64,000 nucleotides of DNA from Chryseobacterium indologenes (GTDB lineage Bacteria > Bacteroidota > Bacteroidia > Flavobacteriales > Weeksellaceae), in NCBI GenBank assembly GCA_002439165.1, contig DJTE01000030.1, positions 62,001-126,000 on the forward strand. Direction: 5' to 3'. A model generated the notes under the pieces. That model worked only from the letters and a program-made list of their open reading frames with translations, searched no databases and was not told the DNA's origin. The position numbers and the translations under genes were made by a program. Positions 49,676 through 58,633 of the stretch are shown here, piece by piece; the first letter of the stretch is position 1; every line of letters starts with the position of its first letter.

Positions 49676-52600
49676 TTAACTTTCATACAACCAAACACGG
49701 AGGAGTGATAATAACTGATCAATATCCACGGGTTTTGAGATATAATCCGAAGCTCCTGCCGTAATACATTTTTCACGTTCTCCGATCATGGATTTTGCTG
49801 TAATTGCAATAATAGGCAGCCTTTTGAACGCCGGCATTTTTCTTATTTCTTTAATTGTTGTATACCCATCCATTTCCGGCATCATCATATCCATCAGAAC
49901 CACATCTATATCAGGATTCTGATCTATCTGTTCAAGGGCATGCTTTCCATCCATCGCAACAATGACTTCAACTTTATATTTTTCGAGTGCTTTGGTTAAT
50001 GAAAAAATATTGCGTACATCATCATCAGTAATGAGTATCTTCTTTCCACTCAGGACTTCCGTTAAAGACCCCAGCATTCTCCCCCTGTTGTTTTCGGGTG
50101 AATCATTCTTTTCTTCCACCAAATGCAGAAATAAACCTACTTCATCTAAAACCCTCTGATAGGAATGTGCTGTTTTTACAACAATAGAATCTGCATACTG
50201 CTTTATTTTAAGCTCTTCTTCTTTGGATAAATGGTGTTCAGTAAAAATAATGATCGGGAGATTCTCCAGCCCCTCATGGCTTTTGATTGATTCTATGACA
50301 TGGTAATCATTTCCTCTTGCGCTTCCCACATCCAGAATAACACAGTCTACAAGGTCGGAAGTCAGTGCTTTTACACTATCTTCAATAGTATGTTCCACCG
50401 ATAAGGAAATATTGAAATTACTCAGAAAATAGGACAGTGCGTTGGCATGTTTGGCATTTTCTTCAACAATCAGAACTTTCTGAGGTCCTTTTTGCAGTGC
50501 TTCTTCAATTTTCCTGAATACATCAGTCATTTGATCCAGGGCCACGGGTTTATTGATAAAGTCAACAGCCCCTTTCATAAGACTTTCTTTTTTTACATGC
50601 AGGGCAGACATCATATGTACCGGAATATGTTTTACATAAGGATCCGATTTCAGTTCGTCCATTACTTCCCATCCGTCTTTTACAGGAAGCTGAACATCCA
50701 GTAAAATGGCATGCGGGTGATATTGCAGAGCCGCTGAAAGGCCGTAATCTCCTCTTACGACCACAATACCTTTATAGCCGTTTAAATGGGCATATTTCAA
50801 TAAAGCTTTTGCGAAATTTGTATCATCTTCTATAATCAGAATGATCTTATCCCCTTCCTGAATACTGTCTCTGTCATCCTCCACATCTTCAGGTATTTCC
50901 AAAGTGTTGATCTGAACGGCATCTGCTATATCAAGAATATTCTGAATTTCTTCAACATCTTCACGGATGGTTTCTACCAGATCCTCATCGGTTTCGGAAT
51001 GAACAATTTCTGTTACCGGGTGTACAGGAATAATGAAGCTGAATTCGCTTCCTTTATTCACTTCACTTTTCAGCGTAAGCTCTCCTCCCAGAAGCCTTGC
51101 GATTTCACGGCTTATAGAAAGGCCCAGGCCGGTACCTCCAAATTTTCTTTTTGTAGATCCGTCAGCCTGCTGGAAAGCTTCAAAGATGATTTTCTGCTTG
51201 TCTTCTGCGATGCCTATACCGGTATCTTTTACTGAAAATATGATAAAGTCCGGTTTTTCAGAATGCTTACTGAGATGTAAATCAATGCTTCCTTTTGTGG
51301 TAAACTTTAAAGCATTGGATAACAGGTTTCTTAATACCTGATCAATCCGCAGCCGGTCACTTTCAATAATTTTCTGTACATCAGGTTCAATTCTGATGTT
51401 TAGCGGAAGGGCTTTTTCCTGAAATACAGGACTGAAAAGACTTTTCAGATCTTTTATAATATTTTCAACAGCAACCTCCTGATATTCCAGGGTCATTTTT
51501 CCGGATTCTATTTTGGCCAGATCAAGAATCTCATCTATGAGTGTTAAAAGGCTTGTTCCTGAACTTTGAATAACTCTTGCAGATTCTACCTGGTCTTCAT
51601 TCAGGTTTTCATCGGGATTTTCGGCCATTAACCTGGATAAAAGAAGGATGGAATTAAGCGGTGTACGCAATTCATGAGACATATTGGCTAAAAATTCAGA
51701 TTTGTATTTGGTGCTGAGTGCCAGCTCCTCTACTTTTTTCTGAATCTCATTGTTACGTTCGGCAATTAAATGATTTTTTTCTTCCAGCAATCGTGAACGT
51801 TCTTCCAGCTCTGCATTGGCCTGCATGAGTTCTTCCTGCTGTACTTTTAACTCTTCTTCTGAAGCCTGAAGCTTCTGTGTCTGTGCTTCCAGTTCGGTAT
51901 TAAGGTTTTCAAGCTCAGAGTGCTGTACCTGTAATTCTTCAGACTGTGCCTGTGTTTCTTCCAGCAGCTGCTGCTCTTTTTCTCTTCCTTTGGCAGCATT
52001 CAGAGCTATTCCTATATTCACACAGCATTCTTCAAAATAGCTGATTCTGTCTTCATCAAAATTGGAAGTGGAACCAAGCTCTATAATTCCTATCACCTGT
52101 CCGTCTGCAAAAACCGGTATCAGAATGATCCCGTAGATCTTGATGGTGCTGCTGGCAAAGGTTACTACAAAATCATCTTCATGAAGATTATTGTACACCT
52201 GTGTTTTTGCATTCGTAAAGGCCTGTCCTACCATTCCTTCACCCGGCTCAAAAGTTCTTTTCATATTGGCCTCCAGCCCAAATGCTTTATTTAGCTTCAG
52301 CATACCATCATCAAAAAGATATAATGAGCCGTTGATGCAGTTTCCGTATTCAATCAGCTGACGTAAGGCCTTACCGGAGACTTCCTGTACGGATTTATTT
52401 CCTACAAGGGATTCATTCAGCAAAGCGAGTCCTTTCTGCCGCCAGTCGCTTTTATTAATTTTATCAAAAGATGTTTTCAGCGATTCGGTCATGTGATTCA
52501 GGGATCCTACGAGATCTCCGAGATCATCCTCAGCGTTATCCTCTGCTTTTTCACTGTAATCACCATTGGCTACCCTGTTTGCAATTTTTTGAATGGCACT

Positions 52601-53278
52601 TACCCGGCGTGTCATTTCCTGATCTTTATCTCTCAGCATTTTCTCCAGTTCGTCTCTTCTGATAAGATCTGCACGCATTTTAAAATAGAAAAATGCAGTT
52701 ACCACGATTGCGGCCAGTGCAGAAAAAACAATAAAGATAACCGTTGTTTCTGATGAACGTATTAAATCTTTATTTTTGATCTCAACCTGATTCTCTTCAT
52801 ACCGTACAAAGTCTTTTACAATTTTACGGCATTCATCCATATAAGCTTTACCGGTAACAATTTCCTGTTGGGTCATTACAACACCTCTTCGCCTGTTTTC
52901 CACCAGATTTTTCAGATTATCCATCACCTGGCCGACTGCTGTTTTTAATCCGTCAAGTCTTGCCTTCTGGTTGTTATCCTGTACACCCAATGACTCTGCC
53001 TGCACCAAAGCTTCGGAATATTCTCTCATTCCGCGTTTGTAAGGTTCCAGAAAATCTTCGCGCCCGGTAAGCTGATAACCTCTGTTTCCTGTTTCTGCAT
53101 CCAGAAGAGCGACCAGGATATCTTTAACAGCCGTTACAGAACGTCTGCTTTTAGACAGGCTCTCACGGTGATTCATCTGATTTTGGATGCTCCAGTATGA
53201 GGCCACTGAACTGGTTATTAAAATCAGAAGTGAAAGGCCTATTCCAAACTGAAGGTTTCGTATAATTTTTCTCGGCAT
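49676..53278 (-). CDS. Hybrid sensor histidine kinase: CHASE3-HAMP-GAF-HisKA-HATPase-REC3
   Basis: 1200 residues, the central sensor of the operon. Order: membrane helix (about 12-32), CHASE3 periplasmic domain (35-170; LLDAETGNRGYQLTGREDF), second helix (178-200), HAMP (215-275), GAF (290-430), coiled coil (435-525), HisKA with His535 in ANMSHELRTPLNS, HATPase (640-765; GGTGLGLSISREIARLLGG), and three receivers. Receiver 1 (from ~820) has LLDVQLPVKDGW, receiver 2 (from ~940) an altered pocket (VEENAKH, VILDVGSARGN), receiver 3 (from ~1075) LMDMMMPEMDGY. The CHASE3 ligand is unknown. The kinase at 53284 is 5 bases upstream. Confidence 0.95.
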   Translation of the reverse strand: MPRKIIRNLQFGIGLSLLILITSSVASYWSIQNQMNHRESLSKSRRSVTAVKDILVALLDAETGNRGYQLTGREDFLEPYKRGMREYSEALVQAESLGVQDNNQKARLDGLKTAVGQVMDNLKNLVENRRRGVVMTQQEIVTGKAYMDECRKIVKDFVRYEENQVEIKNKDLIRSSETTVIFIVFSALAAIVVTAFFYFKMRADLIRRDELEKMLRDKDQEMTRRVSAIQKIANRVANGDYSEKAEDNAEDDLGDLVGSLNHMTESLKTSFDKINKSDWRQKGLALLNESLVGNKSVQEVSGKALRQLIEYGNCINGSLYLFDDGMLKLNKAFGLEANMKRTFEPGEGMVGQAFTNAKTQVYNNLHEDDFVVTFASSTIKIYGIILIPVFADGQVIGIIELGSTSNFDEDRISYFEECCVNIGIALNAAKGREKEQQLLEETQAQSEELQVQHSELENLNTELEAQTQKLQASEEELKVQQEELMQANAELEERSRLLEEKNHLIAERNNEIQKKVEELALSTKYKSEFLANMSHELRTPLNSILLLSRLMAENPDENLNEDQVESARVIQSSGTSLLTLIDEILDLAKIESGKMTLEYQEVAVENIIKDLKSLFSPVFQEKALPLNIRIEPDVQKIIESDRLRIDQVLRNLLSNALKFTTKGSIDLHLSKHSEKPDFIIFSVKDTGIGIAEDKQKIIFEAFQQADGSTKRKFGGTGLGLSISREIARLLGGELTLKSEVNKGSEFSFIIPVHPVTEIVHSETDEDLVETIREDVEEIQNILDIADAVQINTLEIPEDVEDDRDSIQEGDKIILIIEDDTNFAKALLKYAHLNGYKGIVVVRGDYGLSAALQYHPHAILLDVQLPVKDGWEVMDELKSDPYVKHIPVHMMSALHVKKESLMKGAVDFINKPVALDQMTDVFRKIEEALQKGPQKVLIVEENAKHANALSYFLSNFNISLSVEHTIEDSVKALTSDLVDCVILDVGSARGNDYHVIESIKSHEGLENLPIIIFTEHHLSKEEELKIKQYADSIVVKTAHSYQRVLDEVGLFLHLVEEKNDSPENNRGRMLGSLTEVLSGKKILITDDDVRNIFSLTKALEKYKVEVIVAMDGKHALEQIDQNPDIDVVLMDMMMPEMDGYTTIKEIRKMPAFKRLPIIAITAKSMIGEREKCITAGASDYISKPVDIDQLLSLLRVWLYES

Positions 53279-53283
53279 GAAAA

Positions 53284-54759
53284 TTAGTTTAATGGTAGGG
53301 TAAAATAAAATGTAGAGCCTTCGTCTACAATACTGGAAACGCCAACGCTTCCGTGGTGCTGTTTGATGATTTCAGCGCATATGAACAGCCCGATTCCCAT
53401 TCCCTGGAACTGTAATGAAGATTCTTCAACACGATAGAATTTTTTGAATACGGCATCCTGCTTAAAATCGGGAATTCCTATTCCGAAATCCGTGACATTC
53501 ACTCTCACTTCCTGGGCTTCATCATCTACAAAGGTGGTCACAATCACCTGGTTATTGTCCGGTGAATATTTAATGGCATTCGTAAGGAAATTAATCAGTA
53601 CCTGTTCTATACGGATCTCATCTAAAGGAATTAAAATATCAGGTTTTGTTCCGTGCCGTTCAATCTTTACCTGCTGTTCATCATGAGTCTGCAGTATTGT
53701 TTCAACAGCATTACTGATCACCTTTTCCAGGTTAACCGGTTTTTTATTTATTTTCAGTTTTCCGTTTTCAATTTTAGATACGTCCAGGAGATCTGTAATG
53801 AGGCTGTTCAGCTTTTCAATCTGTCCCTGAACTTTTGTAACAAATCCCGCTTCGGGGCTGTCGCTATCTAATTTCAGTTTTCTTTCCAACAGCTGAACAT
53901 ATGCTTTAATACTGGTTAAAGGGGTTTTTAATTCATGACTTGCAATGCTTAAAAATTCATCTTTTTCTTTCTCTACTTTTTTCTGATCGTCAATATCAGT
54001 AAATGTTCCCACCCAGTTTTTTATACGGTCTTCCTCATATACAGGTGTTATTCTCAGCAAATGATAACGGTAGTTTCCCGAAATAATATTTTTAATTCTG
54101 ATCTCCAGTTCAAGTGCCTTTCCTTTTTTCCTGCATCTCTCCCATTCTTCTCTGATATTGTAATCATCGGGATGTGTTTCGGGAAAATTCTGTTCTGTAT
54201 CGGAATACTGATACCATTTACCATTAACAAAATCTACTGTTCCTTCTTCATTGAGAGTAAATGCAATCTGTGGAAGAGACTCCAGCATAAGATGGAAGTG
54301 ATCGATCTGGGATTTCATCGTCACCTGGGACTCCCGTCTTCCTTTTACTTCCAGCTCCAGATTCTGCTGTGTTTTTTTCATCGCAATATTCTGCTCCTGG
54401 AGGTTATAGAAAGTTTTCACTTTAAGCAAAAGAATCTCAGGATCAACAGGTTTGGTCACATAATCTTTAGCTCCGGAAGCATACCCCCGGGTTATGAATT
54501 TTTTATCTGTATTAACAGCGGATAGGAATATAATGGGTACGTCTTTCGTTTTACTGTAATCTGCCAGTGTTTCTGCAACTTCAAAGCCGTCCATATCAGG
54601 CATCTGAACATCTAAAATAATTAAAGCATAGTCATTTTTCAGTGCTTTGCCAAGAGCTTCTTCACCGGAGCCGGCGGTTTCAACCTGGAAATCTTTGGAT
54701 TCAAGTAATTTTTGAAGTGAATAAAGATTACTTTGGTTGTCATCAACAATTAAAATCAT
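53284..54759 (-). CDS. Receiver-PAS-histidine kinase
   Basis: 491 residues from the ATG at 54759 (MILIVDDNQSNLYSLQKLLE); a TTG five codons earlier repeats the same MILI and is rejected. N-terminal receiver with LIILDVQMPDMDGFEVAE, coiled coil (about 130-165), PAS domain (165-255; LPQIAFTLNEEGTVDFVNGK), HisKA with His275 in SIASHELKTPLTSIKAY, and ATPase (QVLINFLTNAIKYSPDNN, GMGIGLFICAEIIKQHHG). No membrane segment, so it is cytoplasmic. First gene of the operon; a TATTTTTG -7 box is at 54800-54807. Confidence 0.94.
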   Translation of the reverse strand: MILIVDDNQSNLYSLQKLLESKDFQVETAGSGEEALGKALKNDYALIILDVQMPDMDGFEVAETLADYSKTKDVPIIFLSAVNTDKKFITRGYASGAKDYVTKPVDPEILLLKVKTFYNLQEQNIAMKKTQQNLELEVKGRRESQVTMKSQIDHFHLMLESLPQIAFTLNEEGTVDFVNGKWYQYSDTEQNFPETHPDDYNIREEWERCRKKGKALELEIRIKNIISGNYRYHLLRITPVYEEDRIKNWVGTFTDIDDQKKVEKEKDEFLSIASHELKTPLTSIKAYVQLLERKLKLDSDSPEAGFVTKVQGQIEKLNSLITDLLDVSKIENGKLKINKKPVNLEKVISNAVETILQTHDEQQVKIERHGTKPDILIPLDEIRIEQVLINFLTNAIKYSPDNNQVIVTTFVDDEAQEVRVNVTDFGIGIPDFKQDAVFKKFYRVEESSLQFQGMGIGLFICAEIIKQHHGSVGVSSIVDEGSTFYFTLPLN

Positions 54760-54959
54760 AGAAATTAAAATCAATAATTAGTTACAGATACTTTAGTTTC
54801 AAAAATACTCACAATATTTGAAAAAACAGTAATTTTTACCGTATTACCTGTAAGGATTCGATACCACATTTTATTTTAAAAATATGAATGGCATAAGGAT
54901 TGAAATTGTTTTAAATATTCCAGAAAATACTTTTTAATTTTCATAAAAAAAACAAAACT

Positions 54960-55577
54960 ATGAGAAAAACAGTAAGTTGTATGAATATCGATGTGAAAAT
55001 TCTTTATTCATTCGGAGGTGAGAGTATGAGCTACAAGCCTAAAGAGTTCATTTTCAGGGAAGGTGAGCATTCGCAATATTATTTTCAGATTATCAGTGGA
55101 AAAGTAAAGCTGAACACATTCACGGAAAACGGAAAAGAATTTATCCATAACATTCTGGGCAAAAATCAAAGTTTTGGCGATCCGCTTTTATTTATTGAAA
55201 AGCTTTATCCTACCAATGCTGTATGCTTACAGGCCACCGAAGTCGTAAGAATGCCTAAAAATAATTTTATAGAAATGCTTAAGCACCATCCTGATCTTTC
55301 TCTGGAGATGAATATGTGCCTGTCACAAAGATTATATTATAACAGTTTAATGGTCAGCAATATGGCATCCTCTGATCCTATTCAGCGCCTTAAAGGATTA
55401 TTGGATTATCTTAAAAGTTATTATGACGGGGACTGCCAACACTGTTTTCCCATAGAACTTACCCGCCAGCAGATTGCTGATCTTACAGGATTGAGGGTTG
55501 AAACCGTGATCAGAACAGTAAAAAAAATGGTGAATAAGGAAATGATCAAACTTGAAGGCCGCACCATTCTGTACTGA
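54960..55577 (+). CDS. Crp/Fnr-family regulator between the signalling and carotenoid regions
   Basis: 205 residues: sensor domain (about 15-115; EFIFREGEHSQYYFQIISGK, then IHNILGKNQSFGDPLLF), dimer helix, and winged helix (LTRQQIADLTGLRVETVIRT). An ATG at 55026 would drop the first 22 residues, but these continue the domain only weakly, so the start is not certain. Thermus uses a light-linked Crp/Fnr protein next to its carotenoid genes; a similar role here is only an analogy. Transcribed away from the signalling operon. Confidence 0.87.
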   Translation: MRKTVSCMNIDVKILYSFGGESMSYKPKEFIFREGEHSQYYFQIISGKVKLNTFTENGKEFIHNILGKNQSFGDPLLFIEKLYPTNAVCLQATEVVRMPKNNFIEMLKHHPDLSLEMNMCLSQRLYYNSLMVSNMASSDPIQRLKGLLDYLKSYYDGDCQHCFPIELTRQQIADLTGLRVETVIRTVKKMVNKEMIKLEGRTILY

Positions 55578-55674
55578 TTCTCCAATTTACCTGATCCCGG
55601 ATACAATAAAACTGAATTTTTGATTCTAAAAACAAAAAAAGATCACAAGTAAACTATATTATATATATATAAAA

Positions 55675-55710
55675 TCAACGGCCGGAATCTTTAAAGACTC
55701 CGGCCGTTGA
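55675..55710 (-). terminator. Strong hairpin behind the stress-protein gene
   Basis: A perfect 12-bp GC-rich stem (TCAACGGCCGGA and complement) whose inner loop pairs further (TCTTT/AAAGA). On the minus strand a weak T-rich tail follows. 11 bases after the stop at 55721. Confidence 0.75.
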
Positions 55711-55720
55711 TTAATCTGTG

Positions 55721-56020
55721 TTAATTTGTTTTTTTGCGCCATTCTGCTTTTACATCTTCAGCGGCATCTTTGGTTTTCTCCCAGGCTTCATCTGCTTTAT
55801 CCTTAATATCTTCCCAAGCATCGGAAAAATTTGATTTTACTCTTTCGAGCCAGTCTTCCTGAGTAGCCTCCTGATCATTATCTCTTTTTTCACTGATATA
55901 ATCTTTTGCTCTGTCTGCCAGCTCACCGATTTTCCATTTTGCTTCATCAGCCGCATTTTTCAAAGAATTTTTTGTTTGGTCTACCGCATTTTCCGCTTTG
56001 TTGTAATCTGAATTATTCAT
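55721..56020 (-). CDS. YtxH/CsbD-like stress protein
   Basis: 99 residues from the ATG at 56020 (MNNSDYNKAENAVDQTKNSL). The protein is strongly charged and helical, with repeated A-x-D/E-x-A-W patterns (DEAKWKIGELADRAKDYIS, SDAWEDIKDKADEAWEKTKD), similar to late-embryogenesis and CsbD/YtxH-type stress proteins. No membrane segment. The role is probably desiccation or general stress tolerance, by resemblance only. Stands between the Crp/Fnr regulator and the carotenoid genes. Confidence 0.65.
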   Translation of the reverse strand: MNNSDYNKAENAVDQTKNSLKNAADEAKWKIGELADRAKDYISEKRDNDQEATQEDWLERVKSNFSDAWEDIKDKADEAWEKTKDAAEDVKAEWRKKTN

Positions 56021-56134
56021 AATATAATATTTTAGTAATTGGTATATAAATAAACAATCACCATGCCTAAAAAACAATTATTATGTTAAAAAAATCTTAA
56101 AAATAGTTATCTCAAATGATTTTGTATGTATTTT

Positions 56135-56818
56135 TCATTTTCCGGATATTTTTTTAAAGAAATAAATATTCAGCAAAAACTGGCTGTAACCGTAAACAGC
56201 ATCTTCAATCGGGATCGTTCCCATTCTAATACCCAAAAAGTCATCAGGATTATAGTTAACAACCGGCGAAGGAATTAAAGACCCCGTGAGAATTCCGTTG
56301 ACTGCAAAAAAGCCAGGCATCAAAATCAGATAAACAAAACTTGCTCTTCCTATCCATTCCTTTTTGGCAATAAAATGCAGATAACCAAGTGTGCATATGG
56401 TTACGATCACGGTTAATAAAGTATATATTCTCTCATGGTAAAGAAGCCCTGCAACACCGAGAACAATAAAGGCTGTAAATACAATAAGGTTATTTAAAAC
56501 ATCAGCCCGGTCCGTAGTATAAAACTTTTCGACACAATAGTAAGTGAAAACACAGGCAAAAGGAATACAGTAAAAGAACAGCCATTCTTCAATGGGAAGC
56601 CCCGCAATTTTAAATCCTAAGGTATAATTAAGGTCAAACCACCAAACCCCTCTTGCGGTGAACCATATATCCCAGATAATAAAAGGGATCGCCACAATGG
56701 TGGATGACAACAGAAACTTTCCGAAGAGTTTATCAAACTGTATCCGTCTGTCAAAAGAGGCTAAAAAACATATAATGACCGTGAAAAAGTTAATCAGGAT
56801 ATAAGTATAAGGCATCAT
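56135..56818 (-). CDS. Lycopene cyclase, fused CrtYc-CrtYd type
   Basis: Makes beta-carotene from lycopene in the membrane. 227 residues with six or seven helices and two repeats of the heterodimeric-type cyclase domain: the first has FDLNYTLGFKIAGLPIEEWL with the P-x-E-E-x-x-F signature, the second NPDDFLGIRMGTIPIEDAVYG with P-x-E-D. This type, first seen in actinobacteria as two proteins, is fused in Flavobacteriia. Its ATG overlaps the crtZ stop by 4 bases; last gene of the carotenoid operon. Confidence 0.9.
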   Translation of the reverse strand: MMPYTYILINFFTVIICFLASFDRRIQFDKLFGKFLLSSTIVAIPFIIWDIWFTARGVWWFDLNYTLGFKIAGLPIEEWLFFYCIPFACVFTYYCVEKFYTTDRADVLNNLIVFTAFIVLGVAGLLYHERIYTLLTVIVTICTLGYLHFIAKKEWIGRASFVYLILMPGFFAVNGILTGSLIPSPVVNYNPDDFLGIRMGTIPIEDAVYGYSQFLLNIYFFKKISGK

Positions 56819-57267
56819 TTTTTATTAAAATACATATTAAAATATTTAACAGGAACCCACAGAAAGCCGAAGCACTCCCCATTTTCTTTTCCCAGATGTT
56901 TATGGTGCTGTTTATGAGCCCGCCGGATTGCAAGGAAATACGGATTTTTTGTCCGGGTAAAAACTTTTGCTCTCTGGTGGATAAAAATATCATGTACAAA
57001 GAAGTAAGCCATTCCGTAAAGGCTTATTCCCAGGCCGATAAAAAACCAATAACTGAAATCCTGTTTTACTCCCAGGTATAACAGAGCAATAGCGGGGCTT
57101 GCAAAAATGAAAAAGAAAAGATCATTTCTTTCAAGTTTCCCGTTATGGCTATGATCATGATGATCCCGGTGCAGATTCCACAAAAAGCCGTGCATAATGT
57201 ACCGGTGGATCATCCAGGTAGCTCCTTCCATAGAAATAAACACCGCCAGAACGATCAGAAAATTCAT
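56815..57267 (-). CDS. crtZ: Beta-carotene 3-hydroxylase
   Basis: Di-iron membrane hydroxylase turning beta-carotene into zeaxanthin. 150 residues from the ATG at 57267 (MNFLIVLAVFISMEGATWMI), one base after the SRPBCC stop; ten extra upstream residues would overlap that gene. Four His boxes bind iron: HRYIMH, HRDHHDHS, HDIFIHQR and HKQHHKH. Three or four membrane helices lie between them. Together with crtI, crtB and crtY it predicts a yellow zeaxanthin-type pigment. Confidence 0.94.
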   Translation of the reverse strand: MNFLIVLAVFISMEGATWMIHRYIMHGFLWNLHRDHHDHSHNGKLERNDLFFFIFASPAIALLYLGVKQDFSYWFFIGLGISLYGMAYFFVHDIFIHQRAKVFTRTKNPYFLAIRRAHKQHHKHLGKENGECFGFLWVPVKYFNMYFNKK

Positions 57268-57268
57268 T

Positions 57269-57736
57269 TTACTTATGTTTATGATTAAAAAGATCATCTA
57301 AAACCCTGTATCTGAAATCGAAAATACTTTTGAGTTTTTCTTTTATGAATAACGAATGGGTTATTCTTCCTAAAATCCCAAACGGGAGTTCATAATCCAC
57401 AGTATCTTTCATCAACACTCCATGATCATTAGAAATAAATTCATGAAAATGATTCCAGTATTTATATGGTCCTTTTTTCTGAAAGTCTGTAAAACTTTTA
57501 TAATCTTCTACCTGGCTGATGATGGTCTTCCACTTCATGGGAATTCCCAACAGGGGAGAAACTTTGTAATCTATTTCCATTCCTTTAAAAATGGGTTCGT
57601 CCTGAAATGGTGAAAGAACCACAAAATTCATGCTTTCAGGGGTTATTTCCGATAAATTATGAGGAGATGAAAAAAATGTCCATGCTGTTTCAATGCTGCA
57701 ATTCAGCTGTTGTTCTCTGTATAATCTGTACATCAT
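57269..57736 (-). CDS. SRPBCC-family protein in the carotenoid operon
   Basis: 155 residues with the START-like ligand-binding pattern (SIETAWTFFSSPHNLSEITP near the N terminus, a central PLLGIPMKWKTIISQVEDY and a C-terminal helix FDFRYRVLDDLFNHK). Such proteins bind hydrophobic ligands; one within a carotenoid operon could hold a pigment or intermediate, which is inference. No catalytic residues are known for this type. Lies 59 bases after crtB and directly ahead of crtZ. Confidence 0.75.
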   Translation of the reverse strand: MMYRLYREQQLNCSIETAWTFFSSPHNLSEITPESMNFVVLSPFQDEPIFKGMEIDYKVSPLLGIPMKWKTIISQVEDYKSFTDFQKKGPYKYWNHFHEFISNDHGVLMKDTVDYELPFGILGRITHSLFIKEKLKSIFDFRYRVLDDLFNHKHK

Positions 57737-57795
57737 TTATTTTTTTATTGATCTTTAAGCCTTCCAAAAATTACTTTTAAAACAGAATTCTGCGA

Positions 57796-58632
57796 TCAGA
57801 AATAAGCAGATTTATACCGTATATAGCTTTTAAACGCCAACAACAACTTTTGTGAGTTTGCAATTCTGATTCTCTGCTGCAATATATTCCGGGAACTTGT
57901 TTTCTTTATTTTTTCAAACAGAGACAGGTAGTATCTATAAGCCAGATAAACTCCAAAAACGGATGAGCCCGGCAGTTTTTTTATTCCCTGTAATGCTTCT
58001 TTAAATTCCTCTTCAATTTCTTTCTCTATGCTTTCTTTTACTGTATTATCGAAAACAGACATATTCAGAGAAGGGAAATAGGTGCGTCCCAAAATCTGAT
58101 AATCATCTTTCAGGTCCCTTAAAAAATTAACCTTCTGAAAGGCAGATCCCAGCTTCATAGCAAACGGTTTAAGCTTTTCATACTGCTCTTTATTTCCCTC
58201 TGTAAATATCTGCAGACACATCAGTCCTACCACTTCCGCAGATCCATATATATATTCTTTGTACAACTCAGAATTATAATCAATTGCATGAAGATCCATT
58301 TCCATGCTGTACAAAAACCGGTTGATCAGCTCTGCATCAATATCATACTTACGGACTGTTTCCTGAAATGAATTCAAAATGGGATTAAGTGATATGCCAT
58401 CTTCCAGGGCATCAAAGGTTTCGTGCTTTAAGCGCTTCAAAAGCTTCTCTTTATCATAGCCATGAAAACTATCTACAATTTCATCCGCAAGACGCACATA
58501 TCCATAAACAGCATACACAGCAGGTCTGATGGAAGGCTTCAATGCCAGTATTCCCAATGAAAAGCTGGTACTGTATTTTTGAGTAGCATACTTACTGACT
58601 TCGTAAGACAATTCATCAAACAATTTTTTCAT
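57796..58632 (-). CDS. crtB: Phytoene synthase
   Basis: Joins two geranylgeranyl diphosphates to phytoene. 278 residues. The first Asp motif is YGYVRLADEIVDSF (D-E-I-V-D) and the second NFLRDLKDDYQILGRTYFP (D-L-x-x-D); AFQKVNFLRDL precedes it. The length is slightly short, as usual for Flavobacteriia. One base separates its ATG from the crtI stop, so the two are co-translated. Confidence 0.95.
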   Translation of the reverse strand: MKKLFDELSYEVSKYATQKYSTSFSLGILALKPSIRPAVYAVYGYVRLADEIVDSFHGYDKEKLLKRLKHETFDALEDGISLNPILNSFQETVRKYDIDAELINRFLYSMEMDLHAIDYNSELYKEYIYGSAEVVGLMCLQIFTEGNKEQYEKLKPFAMKLGSAFQKVNFLRDLKDDYQILGRTYFPSLNMSVFDNTVKESIEKEIEEEFKEALQGIKKLPGSSVFGVYLAYRYYLSLFEKIKKTSSRNILQQRIRIANSQKLLLAFKSYIRYKSAYF

Positions 58633-58633
58633 A

